Shown here one piece after another: positions 25,888 to 34,278 of a stretch of DNA of 44,625 bases (position 1 is the first letter of the stretch; the number at the start of each line of letters is the position of its first letter). The notes beneath the pieces are model-generated. The model was not told the DNA's origin. It did no database searches and worked only from the letters and a program-made list of their open reading frames with translations. Source of the stretch: Devosia psychrophila (GTDB lineage: Bacteria; Pseudomonadota; Alphaproteobacteria; Rhizobiales; Devosiaceae); the NCBI RefSeq assembly GCF_000971275.1, contig NZ_LAPV01000126.1:1-44625 (forward strand). The letters run 5' to 3'. Position numbers and translations under genes: made by a program.

Positions 25888-25961
25888 TCTGGCTTCCTAA
25901 TCGGCGCCCCGGAGTGTTTTCCAGGAAGGGTGACTGGCGATTTCCTCGTAGAAACCAGAAC

Positions 25962-26825
25962 TTAGGTCGCAGCAGTCAGATTAGCCGTTGCCTCATCGAC
26001 TTCGGCAAAGGTTGGACGGTCTTCCGACAGCAAAGCCTTGCGGGCGAATTCGATGGCCATCACCGGCACTTGGCCGGAAATGTGCGCCAGCAGCCCCACC
26101 TTTAGCGACAGGAAATACTTGGACTCGGCCTCGTAGATATTCTTCAGCGACTGCGCGAAGGGTGCAAAGAAGCCGTAAGCCACGAACACGCCGAAGAAGG
26201 TACCCACCAGAGCGCCACCGATCATGTGACCCAGCACTTCGGGCGGCTCGCTGATGGCGCCCATGGTGTGAATAACGCCAAGCACGGCGGCCACAATGCC
26301 CAGCGCCGGCGTGCCGTCGGCCAGTGCCTGCATGGCGCTAACGATCCGCTCCTGCTCCTGATGGTGCGTCTCAAGCTCTTCATCCATCAACGCTTCCATT
26401 TCATGGACGTTGTTGGAGCCCAGCGTCACCATGCGCAGGTAATCGCAGACGAATTCCACCGCGTGGTGATTGGCGGCAAACTTGGGGAAGCGGTTGAACA
26501 GCGCCGAGTCGTGCGGGTTTTCGATATGCTGTTCGAGCGCTAGGATGCCCTTGGCCTGCACCAGCTTGTACAGCGTGAACTGCATGCTCAGGAGCTCGAC
26601 ATAGGCGGCCTTGTTGTATTTCGGACCCTTGAACAGAGTCTTGAACGCCCCCAGCGTGCCCTTGATGATCGGGCCGGTATTGCCGATCAGGAAGGCACCG
26701 AGGGCAGCGCCCAGAATGATGATAAATTCGAAGGGCTGCCAGAGCACTGCCATATGGCCGCCCACACCCAGATACCCCCCGGCCACGCAACCGATAACAA
26801 CGAGAATGCCAATAATAAGACGCAT
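25962..26825 (-). CDS. motA: Flagellar motor stator protein MotA
   Basis: About 287 residues from the ATG at 26825 (MRLIIGILVVIGCVAGGYLG); a GTG at 26837 would add four residues. Four membrane helices are visible: two at the N-terminus and two near residues 175-225, with the conserved proline in GTPALGIVAAVLGVIHTMGA and the GALVGTFFGVFVAYGFFAPF helix. The large cytoplasmic loop between them (charged, with ELETHHQEQERIV) contacts the rotor. It is the ion channel and force-generating stator subunit, paired with the downstream motB. No other flagellar genes are in the window. Confidence 0.94.
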   Translation of the reverse strand: MRLIIGILVVIGCVAGGYLGVGGHMAVLWQPFEFIIILGAALGAFLIGNTGPIIKGTLGAFKTLFKGPKYNKAAYVELLSMQFTLYKLVQAKGILALEQHIENPHDSALFNRFPKFAANHHAVEFVCDYLRMVTLGSNNVHEMEALMDEELETHHQEQERIVSAMQALADGTPALGIVAAVLGVIHTMGAISEPPEVLGHMIGGALVGTFFGVFVAYGFFAPFAQSLKNIYEAESKYFLSLKVGLLAHISGQVPVMAIEFARKALLSEDRPTFAEVDEATANLTAAT

Positions 26826-26978
26826 TAGACCTGACACTCACCTAGGGACAACATCGGCTGCAGGTCTGCATTATGGGTTGGTTTACCTTAACAGCCGGTT
26901 ATCCACGGTGCGTCACCGCTGGCACCATGGATCACAAGCTTGCGACCAATCCTAATGGCGGTTCAGGTAGTTAAATCA

Positions 26979-27001
26979 AATGCGACGCGCCCTCGCGCAT
27001 T
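26979..27001 (-). terminator. Candidate terminator after the ROK/CUT2/SDR operon
   Basis: On the minus strand AATGCG pairs with CGCATT around a GC-rich inner stem (CG aggg CG, with one bulged base), followed by TGATTTAAC. It lies 24 bases after the SDR stop at 27025. The stem is good but the T-run is short. Confidence 0.45.
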
Positions 27002-27024
27002 GACGCGTGAAAAGACCCGGCGCC

Positions 27025-27801
27025 TCACACTCCGGTGGGCACGATGCGGAAGTCATGGCCTTCAGGCAGCAACTGCCCGCCATCCACCACAATAGTCGTG
27101 CCGGTAATGTAGCTCGCTTCATCCGACGCCAAAAACAGGAATGCATTGGCGACGTCGCGCACGCTGCCTAGCCGTCCGAGCGGAATGGCAGCCACCATCG
27201 ATGCAATATGAGCGTCGCCGCGCTGCTCCTGGATGCCCTCGGTCAGGATATTGCCCGGCTCGACGCCGTTGACGGTAATGCCATAGCCGGAAAACTCCAG
27301 CGCCGCCGATCGGATGAAGCCGTTGATGCCCGCCTTGGTCGCCGAATAGTGGCCATGGCCGGGGCTGGTCACATACGGCCCCGTAATCGACGAAGTGAAC
27401 AGAATGCGGCCATAACCTTCCGCCCGCATCGGCGTCAGCGCCGCCTTGGCGGCGTGAAAACTACCGCGCAGGTTGACCGCCATTACCTTATCCCAGTCAT
27501 CCGACGAGGTATCCTCGATCAACTGCCACGGATAAATCCCTGCATTCTGCACGATGATGTCCAGCCTGCCGAAACTTGACACGGCCAGTGCAACGGCTGC
27601 TTCGGCATCCTGATATCTCGAGATGTCAGCATGGATGAATTTTGCGCCCAATTCATCGGCGCTGGCCTGACCGGTGTCGGCGTCCCAGTCGGCCAGCACG
27701 ACATTGGCGCCTTCCTCGATAAACCGCAGCGCCGTACCCTTGCCGATACCGCGCGAGGCGCCGATGACGAGTGCGGTCCTGCCTGCGAGACGGCCGGTCA
27801 T
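27025..27801 (-). CDS. SDR-family sugar/polyol dehydrogenase
   Basis: A 258-residue classical short-chain dehydrogenase. The nucleotide motif GASRGIG is at 14-20, with an acidic Asp38 region (LADWDAD) suggesting NAD. The NAG motif is at 86-88, and the catalytic residues are Ser137/138, Tyr152 and Lys156 (HYSATKAG). The C-terminal GGTQ-type end reads TTIVVDGGQLLPEG. The ATG overlaps the permease stop by 4 bases, so it is the last gene of the sugar operon. It probably oxidises the imported sugar or polyol; the exact substrate cannot be read from the sequence. An open frame runs on upstream to 28242 but is only antisense reading of the permease region. Confidence 0.87.
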   Translation of the reverse strand: MTGRLAGRTALVIGASRGIGKGTALRFIEEGANVVLADWDADTGQASADELGAKFIHADISRYQDAEAAVALAVSSFGRLDIIVQNAGIYPWQLIEDTSSDDWDKVMAVNLRGSFHAAKAALTPMRAEGYGRILFTSSITGPYVTSPGHGHYSATKAGINGFIRSAALEFSGYGITVNGVEPGNILTEGIQEQRGDAHIASMVAAIPLGRLGSVRDVANAFLFLASDEASYITGTTIVVDGGQLLPEGHDFRIVPTGV

Positions 27802-28793
27802 GCCAGTTTCTTCCGAATGGTTTGTTTCAGCGTATCGAGCAGCACAGCCGCCAGCACCAATAGGCCGTGGATGACCTGGGTGTAGTGTGGCGGCAGGCCC
27901 ATAAGGTTGATCGCCGTATTGATCGAGGACAGCAGCAAAACGCCGGCATAGACGCCGGGCAGCGCGCCGACCCCGCCCTTGAGGCTGACGCCACCGATCA
28001 CCACCGCCGCAAAGGCATTGAACAACATGCCGGTGCCAAGGTTTGCCGTGGCGCCCGAGGTGCGGATCGCCAACAGCCAGCCCGCCAGCGCGGCGATGGT
28101 GCCCGACAGGATGAAGGCGATCATCAGCACCTTGTCGACCTTGATGCCGGCACGGAAAGCCGCGGCTTCGTTGCCGCCGATCATCAGCAGGTGGCGGCCA
28201 AAGCGCGTCTTGGCCATCATGAACGAGAAGCCGACAAAGCACAGGATGGCGATATAGGCGGTCAGCGGAATGCCGAGAAAGCGCTGGATCGCGAGGAAGC
28301 GCACTTCATCGGCAAGGTTCTGCGCCGAACGACCACCGGAGATGGCGACCACCAGACCACGCACCCAGATAAAGCTGGAGAGCGTCACGATGAAGGCGTT
28401 CATCTTGACCTTGATCACCAGGTAGCCGTTGAGCGCACCGATCACCGCGCCGACGGCCATGCCGGTCAGCAGCGAGGCCGGCACGACCAGCCAGCCTGGC
28501 GTGAAGGTGATGCCCATGCCGATGCCGGACGAGGCGAACAGGATGCCGGTGGCCATGGCGCTGAGCGCCGCCACCGATTCAACCGACAGGTCCATATGGC
28601 CGGCGATGATCACCAGCGCCAACCCGATCGACATCACACCAAGTACCGAGGACTGTTCGATGATATTGGCGAAGATGCCGGGCTGGAAATAGTTTGGAAT
28701 GGTCGCCGAGAAAATGGCGAGCACGGCCAGCAGCATGAACCAGACCAGGTTATCGAGCACAAATTCAAGGCTGCGGCGTTGACGAGGCTGCAT
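27798..28793 (-). CDS. CUT2 sugar ABC transporter permease (RbsC/FrcC family)
   Basis: A 331-residue hydrophobic protein with about ten membrane helices in the BPD_transp_2 pattern. Family marks are GHMDLSVESVAALSAM, NGYLVIKVKMNAFIVTLSSFIWVRG, GRHLLMIGGNEAAAFRAGI (the cytoplasmic EAA-like loop) and NAFAAVVIGGVSLKGGVGALPGV. It forms the channel homodimer for a monosaccharide importer with the ATPase and binding protein just upstream. The ATG follows the binding-protein gene after 67 bases that contain a hairpin. Confidence 0.9.
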   Translation of the reverse strand: MQPRQRRSLEFVLDNLVWFMLLAVLAIFSATIPNYFQPGIFANIIEQSSVLGVMSIGLALVIIAGHMDLSVESVAALSAMATGILFASSGIGMGITFTPGWLVVPASLLTGMAVGAVIGALNGYLVIKVKMNAFIVTLSSFIWVRGLVVAISGGRSAQNLADEVRFLAIQRFLGIPLTAYIAILCFVGFSFMMAKTRFGRHLLMIGGNEAAAFRAGIKVDKVLMIAFILSGTIAALAGWLLAIRTSGATANLGTGMLFNAFAAVVIGGVSLKGGVGALPGVYAGVLLLSSINTAINLMGLPPHYTQVIHGLLVLAAVLLDTLKQTIRKKLA

Positions 28794-28823
28794 CGCGGTC
28801 TCTCGGGCTTGAGGGATTGGCAG

Positions 28824-28845
28824 CTCCCCCCGCCGCAGCGGGAGG
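28824..28845 (-). promoter_or_regulatory. Intercistronic hairpin between binding protein and permease
   Basis: On the minus strand CTCCCGC and GCGGGGGGAG can pair with a short TGC loop, shortly after the binding-protein stop. Stem-loops at this place often protect the upstream mRNA so that binding protein is made in excess over permease. Pairing is imperfect because of extra Gs, so this is a modest call. Confidence 0.35.
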
Positions 28846-28860
28846 ACTGGTTTTGAGAGT

Positions 28861-29901
28861 CTATTCGACCGAGGTCACGGCTTCGGTCGGCGGCTTGAGA
28901 TTGCCCCAGAAGGCTGCGTCATCGACATTCTCTGGCGTGATCGCAGCGCCCGGTATCTTGATGGTTGGACCCCATGCTTCCGTGGTCACGACCGATGGCA
29001 GGCCGAGCACGTCGTATTCGCCAGGTTTGATTTCTTCCTTGGCGACAATTTTGTCCATGAACATGGCGACTGCTGCCGCCTGCGCATACAGCGGCTGCTC
29101 CACCTCGACCTGCATCCAGCCATCACGGATCAATTGCAGCGCCACCGGCGCTCCGTTCGAGCTCATCACATAGACTTCGCCCGGCTGCTTGCCGGCCGAT
29201 TCCAGCGATGCGACTGCGGCCACCGACAGATGTGCCGCGTGGCTGAAGATGATGTCGATATCGGGATTGGCCAGCAACTGGTCGGACACAATGGTGCCGG
29301 CGTTACTGGCTTCCCACATCATCGCAGGCTGGCTGATGATGGTGACCTCGGAAAAGGCCGCCATCTTTTCCTCGAAGCCCTTCTGGATATCGAGCGTGTA
29401 GGGGTCGCCGGGGTCGCCCAGCACCTGCAGGATCTTGCCCTTCACCGAACCGTTCTTTTCAGTCAACAGTTTCTGCACTTGTTCGGCGGCGACATAGCCG
29501 ATCTCGACCGTACCGGCGACCGAGGTGAAGTCCGACACGGTGGAGGAAATCTGGCGATCGAATTCGATCACCGGGATGCCCGCAGCGCGCGCCGCATCGA
29601 CCGATGGCGCCAAGGCGTTGAAGTCGACCGCAGCAAGAATGATCGCCTTGGGCGCCAGCGCGATGACGTCGTTCATCTGGCTCTGCTGCAGGTCGGTCTT
29701 GTTGTCGGCATTGAGCGTCGTCATCTCGTAGCCGACCTGCTCGAGGAACATTTCCAGCGCACTGACCGAGCCGGTCTGGAACTCGTCGAGCAGGGTGGGA
29801 ACCATATAATAGACGGTCCCCTTCTCCTGGGCGTAGGCGGGGTGCAGCATGGCGGTCGAACCGGCCAGCAGGACCACGCTGTATTTCAACAACTGCCTCA
29901 T
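28861..29901 (-). CDS. CUT2 periplasmic sugar-binding protein (RbsB family)
   Basis: 346 residues with a Sec signal peptide ending AYA|Q (about residue 24) and the two-lobed Peripla_BP_4 fold: [63 protein letters not shown] and [23 protein letters not shown]. It captures a monosaccharide or polyol for the adjacent permease and ATPase. The AGGAG site is excellent. It sits between the ATPase and permease genes, 23 bases after the ATPase. The ligand is not predictable from what I can see. Confidence 0.9.
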   Translation of the reverse strand: MRQLLKYSVVLLAGSTAMLHPAYAQEKGTVYYMVPTLLDEFQTGSVSALEMFLEQVGYEMTTLNADNKTDLQQSQMNDVIALAPKAIILAAVDFNALAPSVDAARAAGIPVIEFDRQISSTVSDFTSVAGTVEIGYVAAEQVQKLLTEKNGSVKGKILQVLGDPGDPYTLDIQKGFEEKMAAFSEVTIISQPAMMWEASNAGTIVSDQLLANPDIDIIFSHAAHLSVAAVASLESAGKQPGEVYVMSSNGAPVALQLIRDGWMQVEVEQPLYAQAAAVAMFMDKIVAKEEIKPGEYDVLGLPSVVTTEAWGPTIKIPGAAITPENVDDAAFWGNLKPPTEAVTSVE

Positions 29902-29924
29902 ATCTCGCTCCTTTCGCCGGATCG

Positions 29925-30701
29925 CTATTCCCCCACGCCCGCAACCGGTCCGGCGCCGGTCAGGGTTTCGCCAGTGATCATGCCGATCACTGCGTCCGCG
30001 TTTGTCTGTTTCGTCGGCACATCTCCTGCGACCACGCCCTGACGGATGACGACCATTCGGTCGGCCACCTGGAAGGCCTGCTGCATGATGTGGGTGATGA
30101 TGACCACGCCGATGCCCTGTGCTGCGACTTGGCGGATCATCTGCAGGCCGCGCTTAGTCTGCTCGACCCCGAGCGCCGCAAACGGCTCGTCGAGCAGCAC
30201 CAGCTTGCCGCCCCAATGCACGAAGCGGTTGAGCTCGATCGCTTGGCGCTGTCCGCCGGAGAGATGCTCGACCTTGGTGCGGAGCGAGGGTATGCGCGTA
30301 CCGGCGCTGGCCATGGCCTTGGCGACATGGGCCTCCATCGTCGCCTCGTCGAGCACATTGATGCCCATGACCTTCCTGGTCAACTCGCGCCCCATGAAGA
30401 AATTTGCCACCACATCGACATTGGTGCACAGCGAAAGGTCTTGGTAGACGGTCTCGATCCCGGCAGCCTTGGCTTCGGATGGCGATTTCGGGCGGAAGTC
30501 GCGGCCCTCAAAACTCATAGTGCCAGAGCTGGCGTCGAGCCCGCCCGAGATGATTTTGACCAGGGTCGATTTGCCCGCGCCATTGTCGCCGAGCAGTGCG
30601 ATCACCTCGCCCTTGGCGATGGAGAAGGACACGCCCCGCAGGGCTTCCACGGCGCCATAATTCTTGGTGATATTGTCGAGAACGAGCAGGGGTTCACTCA
30701 T
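29925..30701 (-). CDS. CUT2 sugar ABC transporter ATPase (single cassette, FrcA-like)
   Basis: 258 residues with one ABC cassette, unlike the duplicated RbsA: Walker [10 protein letters not shown] at 38-46, Q-loop VYQDLS, signature LSGGQRQA at 147-154, Walker B LVLLDEP at 167-173 and H-loop ITHIMQQAF. The D-loop AALGVEQT is the form usual in single-cassette FrcA-type ATPases. The residue after DEP is Phe rather than the common Thr. The start overlaps the ROK regulator stop by 4 bases (ATGA), so regulator and transporter are one transcript, as in autoregulated sugar operons. Confidence 0.9.
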   Translation of the reverse strand: MSEPLLVLDNITKNYGAVEALRGVSFSIAKGEVIALLGDNGAGKSTLVKIISGGLDASSGTMSFEGRDFRPKSPSEAKAAGIETVYQDLSLCTNVDVVANFFMGRELTRKVMGINVLDEATMEAHVAKAMASAGTRIPSLRTKVEHLSGGQRQAIELNRFVHWGGKLVLLDEPFAALGVEQTKRGLQMIRQVAAQGIGVVIITHIMQQAFQVADRMVVIRQGVVAGDVPTKQTNADAVIGMITGETLTGAGPVAGVGE

Positions 30702-31864
30702 GCGGCCATTCCATTCGAGAACGGATCGCGCTGGCGCGGACGATCGGGGGTGAGAGCGGGTTCCTGTCGCGGCGACAGCACGCCGGACACGGCCATCGCG
30801 GCAGCGCCGCGCAGCAGCGACTGGTGCCCGACCGAGGCGGTGACGCGCGGCGTCGTGCGGTCGTAGCGGCTGGAAATCGAGGTTGGCAACGTACTGGTGG
30901 TGGCCACCAGCGCGGTAATCAGCTCATCGGGCGCCAAGCCGCCCAGCACGATGGTCTGTGGGTCGAACAGGTTTTCGATGGTGCAGATGGCGCTGTGAAA
31001 AATCGGCGCGACCTCCGCCACCCACTCTCCCTGGCTCTGGCCCGCCGGCCGGTTGCTGAAGCTGTCGAGCGACAGGTAACGTTCGAGGCAGCCTCGATTT
31101 CCGCAGGGGCACGGCAGCCCACCGGGCACGATGGGAATGTGGCCAATTTCGCCGGCATTGCCCCAGGCGCCGCGCACCGGTGCGCCATCCTGCATCATCG
31201 TACCGCCGAGACCGACACCGAAATACAGATAGTAAAACTGCGGCATCGCAGCGCCTTCGCCATAGAGCCGCACGCCTATCGCTGCAGCTACCGTATCCGC
31301 CGCGATAAAGGCCGGCAGCTTGGTAACCTCTTCGAGGCGCGCCCGCACCGGCACGCCCGACCAGCCATCCAGCGTCGTCGGCCCGACAAAGCTTATCGCC
31401 TGCACGTCAAACGGACCCGGCATGGCAAAGCCGACGCCCAGGATGCGCCCGTCGGGCCGCAGCGCCCGCATCTCGGCACAAAGTTCCTCGATCAGCGCAA
31501 AGGCCTGACTGGGGCTGGGGCGCACGCATGCTCGCGCCGCGCTGCCCAGCATGTCGCCGGCAAGATTCATCAGGGCGGCATCGACGCCGAGCGGCGTCAC
31601 GGAAATGCCAATGGCATAGCCGCCGTCCGGATTAAGGTGCAGCATGGTCGGTGGTAGGCCGCGACCCTTGGGCGCTTCCTTGCTCGACAGCAGGTAACCC
31701 TGCTCTTCCAGTTCGCGCACGATGGTTGAAACGGTCTGCACCGTCAGGCCGACCCGCTTGGCAATATCACCACGGGTGGCGGGGCCATGGTTGCGGACGT
31801 ATTCGAGGACGATGCGCCGGTTATACGGTCGCGCCTTCTCCTGATTTGTCCCACGCAAAGCCAT
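30698..31864 (-). CDS. ROK-family transcriptional regulator
   Basis: 388 residues. An N-terminal winged helix (RRIVLEYVRNHGPATRGDIA, then GLTVQTVSTIVRELEEQGYL) precedes a ROK domain. The zinc-binding cluster is CPCGNRGCLE, with the upstream GEIGHIPI histidine. The ATP-binding glycine motif of ROK kinases is degenerate (YAIGISVTPLG), as expected for a regulator of the NagC/XylR/FrcR type. It is the first gene of the sugar operon and overlaps the ATPase gene, so it probably represses its own promoter and is relieved by the imported sugar. Confidence 0.9.
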   Translation of the reverse strand: MALRGTNQEKARPYNRRIVLEYVRNHGPATRGDIAKRVGLTVQTVSTIVRELEEQGYLLSSKEAPKGRGLPPTMLHLNPDGGYAIGISVTPLGVDAALMNLAGDMLGSAARACVRPSPSQAFALIEELCAEMRALRPDGRILGVGFAMPGPFDVQAISFVGPTTLDGWSGVPVRARLEEVTKLPAFIAADTVAAAIGVRLYGEGAAMPQFYYLYFGVGLGGTMMQDGAPVRGAWGNAGEIGHIPIVPGGLPCPCGNRGCLERYLSLDSFSNRPAGQSQGEWVAEVAPIFHSAICTIENLFDPQTIVLGGLAPDELITALVATTSTLPTSISSRYDRTTPRVTASVGHQSLLRGAAAMAVSGVLSPRQEPALTPDRPRQRDPFSNGMAA

Positions 31865-32287
31865 CGTTCAGCCCCTCAGCTAAAGGGAGATTGGCAGGCA
31901 GGATTTATTATGTCAATTGGAATTCAAAAATGATGACGACGTCACAATCAATGCGAAATGGCACCCGATTTTGCCCGCTGGTAGTGCGAGTAACCGATCA
32001 TCGAATGTTACAACGATAAGTTCTACCGGGGCAGTACGGCTGCCGTCGCACGCCGCAACGCTTGCGCTGCTCAAAAAACAAAGAAACTGGTTCCGGGGGG
32101 CTTTGAATGGTAGCGAAGGCCAATGATGTCAACTCCAGCGGCCGTAATGGAGTCGGAAGCTGCCCGTCAGATTTGCGGCAGTGATTAGCGCTAAAGGACG
32201 ATGACGCGCATTGCTGTTCGCAAAGGCACATGCCTGGGCCAGACTACTACAGCAACGATCGCAATGCCGAATGAGTGAAGGCTGCCG
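31865..32287. other. Gene-free region upstream of the ROK operon
   Basis: About 420 bases with no recognisable gene. Short open frames exist on both strands (for example 31998-32231 minus), but none resembles a known family or has a convincing ribosome site. The part next to the ROK gene is AT-rich and holds a perfect -35-like TTGACA (minus strand, about 31908-31913) and the palindrome at 31934-31944. The more distal part, 32000-32280, may be decayed sequence, since it borders the degraded locus to the right. Confidence 0.5.
31934..31944. promoter_or_regulatory. Candidate ROK operator palindrome
   Basis: TGACGACGTCA is a perfect palindrome apart from its central base. It lies 70-80 bases upstream of the ROK start and about 20 bases from a TTGACA -35 candidate on the minus strand. 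Its position fits an autoregulatory operator, but no second copy was seen to support it. Confidence 0.35.
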
Positions 32288-32312
32288 AAAAAGGCCGGCC
32301 CCTTGGCCGGCC
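32288..32312 (-). terminator. Rho-independent terminator after the DJ-1/PfpI gene
   Basis: On the minus strand GGCCGGCC, an AAGG loop and GGCCGGCC form a perfect 8-bp GC stem followed by TTTTTC. It lies 12 bases after the stop at 32324. It is a strong terminator for the leftward transcript of the decayed locus. Confidence 0.85.
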
Positions 32313-32323
32313 CCGCTGGCAGA

Positions 32324-33025
32324 CTAAGCCGCTTTTTCTATAACGTCGTCGCTATGGCGAATTTCGGTGCCGAGAACCATAAGGCATTCACGAATGAAGG
32401 CGGCGAGCGCCGTCCATCCCTTGGCTGAAACCATGGTATCATCGACATCGGCGTCGGTCGGCGACAGGTCGATATAGGTACCGCCGGCCAACGTCACTTC
32501 GGGTTCGCAAGCGGCGAGCGCCGCAACTTTTTTCCCGCTTACAACGCCATCGACGGCGATTACCATCTGCGCGCCGTAACAGATGGTAAAGATGGGCTTT
32601 TTGGTCTCATGGAAATAGCGAACCATAGCCTGGACGCGCTTGTCGGTGCGAATGTATTCCGGACCACGGCCATCAGCGGCATAAGCAGCGTGATACTCCT
32701 CGAGCCGAACTTCGCTGAAGGTCTTGTTGATCAGCGCATTGTGGCCCGGTTTTTCGGTATACGTCTGGTGACCTTCGAAATCGTGCAGCGAGGTTGCTAT
32801 GACATCTCCCGCGTTCTTGTCGGGACAGACGACGTGGACGGTATGGCCCACTGCTTCCATGGCCTGCTGATAGACAAAGATTACGTATTCTTCGGTGAAT
32901 TCACCACACAGCATCAGAATCTTTTTACCGGGTACTTTGGTCTCCAGATTGGGTTGATTGGGGCCGGCGTGAGCCGACCCCGCGTGATCAGAATGGGGAA
33001 TCGGGAAAGTAATATTCGGCGGCAT
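32324..33025 (-). CDS. DJ-1/PfpI family protein with an abnormal N-terminus
   Basis: The frame is 233 residues, but family homology begins at about residue 31 (VPGKKILMLCGEFTEEY). It has DJ-1/PfpI marks: AVGHTVHVVCPDK, GRGPEYIRTDKRVQAMV and the nucleophile-elbow Cys149 in TICYGAQM, where the usual next residue is His. The loop before it reads AAYAADGRGPE, where relatives have a Gly-rich turn. The first 30 residues overlap the preceding gene in another frame and look like noise. Residue 27 is a CTG codon (32947) followed by GAG ACC AAA, just where a native ATG is expected, so the start codon may have mutated. It may be a damaged glyoxalase/deglycase-like gene. Confidence 0.65.
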   Translation of the reverse strand: MPPNITFPIPHSDHAGSAHAGPNQPNLETKVPGKKILMLCGEFTEEYVIFVYQQAMEAVGHTVHVVCPDKNAGDVIATSLHDFEGHQTYTEKPGHNALINKTFSEVRLEEYHAAYAADGRGPEYIRTDKRVQAMVRYFHETKKPIFTICYGAQMVIAVDGVVSGKKVAALAACEPEVTLAGGTYIDLSPTDADVDDTMVSAKGWTALAAFIRECLMVLGTEIRHSDDVIEKAA

Positions 33026-33683
33026 TGTCTTTGGTGATCAGGGGTGCGTCGAGCTTGTCGGTACCACGGACTGGCGCCTGCCCATTGAACTGGGCTGCCG
33101 TCATGTAGATGGCCGTCTTGATCATCGATGGCGGATAAGGTGTTTCAATCGGGGTCATGGCATCGCCTGTCATCACTTTTTCGATGATTTCCTTCATGCC
33201 ATTGCCACCGAGCGCATATTTGATCTCGGTGCGGCCGGACTGTTTGATAGCTTCAACTACGCCCAGCAGCATATCGTCGTCGTTGGCCCAGACCGCATCG
33301 ATATGGGGATACTTGGCCAGGTAGTCCTGCATTAGGCTGAAGGCTTCGTCGCTGTTCCAGTTGGCCGCCAGCATGTCGTCGGTCAGCTTCGAGACGACTC
33401 GTCCGGCGGCGTGTGGCTCGACCAGAAGCCGAAGTTCGTAAAGCTCGCCAAACTGGCGGGACGAAATCTGCGGCGCAGCGCTGAAGCCGATCAGGTGGGT
33501 CTTGTGCACCAGCCCCTCACCCTCAAGACGGCCCAAGGCTTCACGGATGGGGGTCTGGGAAACGCCCAGTTCGCGCGCCAGATTGTCTACGGTGATGCGA
33601 GCGCCCGGCGCGATCTTGAGCGCCATCAGCTGGGAAAAAATGGTCTTATAGACCTCGTTGGCAAGGCTGATAAGCTGGCTCAC
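32988..33683 (-). pseudogene. Chimeric ORF: GntR DNA-binding domain fused to a sugar-binding-protein C-lobe
   Basis: 231 codons open from GTG at 33683. Residues 1-105 are a GntR/FadR regulator: winged helix ARELGVSQTPIREALGRLEG, then the start of the FCD domain (ELYELRLLVEPHAA). At about residue 105 the sequence switches to the second half of an RbsB-type periplasmic protein: NWNSDEAFSLMQDYLAKYP, then ANDDDMLLGVVEA and the closing DNAAEYYFPDSPF. The FCD ligand-binding core, and the signal peptide and N-lobe of the binding protein, are missing, so neither parent function can work. An in-frame deletion joining two neighbouring genes explains it best. A misassembly is the alternative. Confidence 0.78.
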
Positions 33684-33768
33684 GGCTCATCGCCTTGATC
33701 CAGAACTGATCCTGTTTTCGCGTGGCGATGAAGTGCCTTTGCGCCGCTTAAACCAGCGACCTACTTCT

Positions 33769-34155
33769 CTAGTTTTCGCTGATCCGGTGACCGGTCTCCG
33801 CATCGAAAACATAGACCTGCTGTGGCAGGACAAACAGCGTCAAGGTCGAGCCCATCGGGACCATGTCGTCGCCGCTCACAGTCATGACAGTTGGTTTACC
33901 GGCGACCTCCATGGTGAGGAATGTCTGTCCACCTGTGGGTTCGATAATGCTGATCGTACCGGTCGGACCCGAACCTTCACCACTGCGCTGGAAGTGCTCG
34001 GGACGTATTCCGACCGTAACGGCTTTCCCCTCGGTTAGAGATCTTGCGGGCCGGAAAACGAAGGTTTCACCCGAAGCGGTTTTGGCAACACCGTCGTCGA
34101 TCGTGGCGCAAATAGCCCCCTCGAGGCGAACTGAGAAACCATCCTCATCGAGAAA
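33769..34155 (-). pseudogene. C-terminal remnant of a UgpC/MalK-type sugar ATPase
   Basis: About 128 codons are open in the frame ending at TAG 33771-33769, with no start codon of their own. They read as the regulatory TOBE/OB part of a CUT1 ATPase: LDEDGFSVRLEGAI, VTVGIRPEHFQ, PTGGQTFLTMEVAGKP and, at the end, VYVFDAETGHRISEN. Compare the intact copy at 36842. The whole ATPase domain is missing. The upstream edge meets a thuA fragment in a different frame, and an in-frame TGA closes the frame just beyond the joint. Not functional. Confidence 0.78.
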
Positions 34156-34229
34156 TCACGGATGATTTCGGCTCCCTGCTGAGGCTCGTGGCCGTTCCAG
34201 CCGCCCCAGACGATTAGTGCTTCGCGCAT
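34155..34229 (-). pseudogene. N-terminal remnant of thuA (trehalose-utilisation family)
   Basis: From the ATG at 34229, with a good GAGGA site, the first 25 codons read MREALIVWGGWNGHEP and then QQGAEIIRD, the highly conserved start of ThuA proteins. After that the frame runs into the UgpC-type fragment out of register and reads 39 unrelated residues before stopping at 34035. ThuA proteins are normally over 200 residues and belong to the 3-keto-glycoside route for trehalose and related sugars, so almost the entire gene is gone. Confidence 0.78.
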
Positions 34230-34278
34230 TCTTGGTCCTCATGACACTTGGTGACTGTTTTGGATTGGGCGCACAACG

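Noticed and set aside
32988..33683. A novel sugar-sensing regulator class (wHTH plus sugar-binding domain)
   Set aside because: The binding-protein N-lobe and the FCD core are missing, and the neighbours are also broken fragments, so a deletion scar is more likely.
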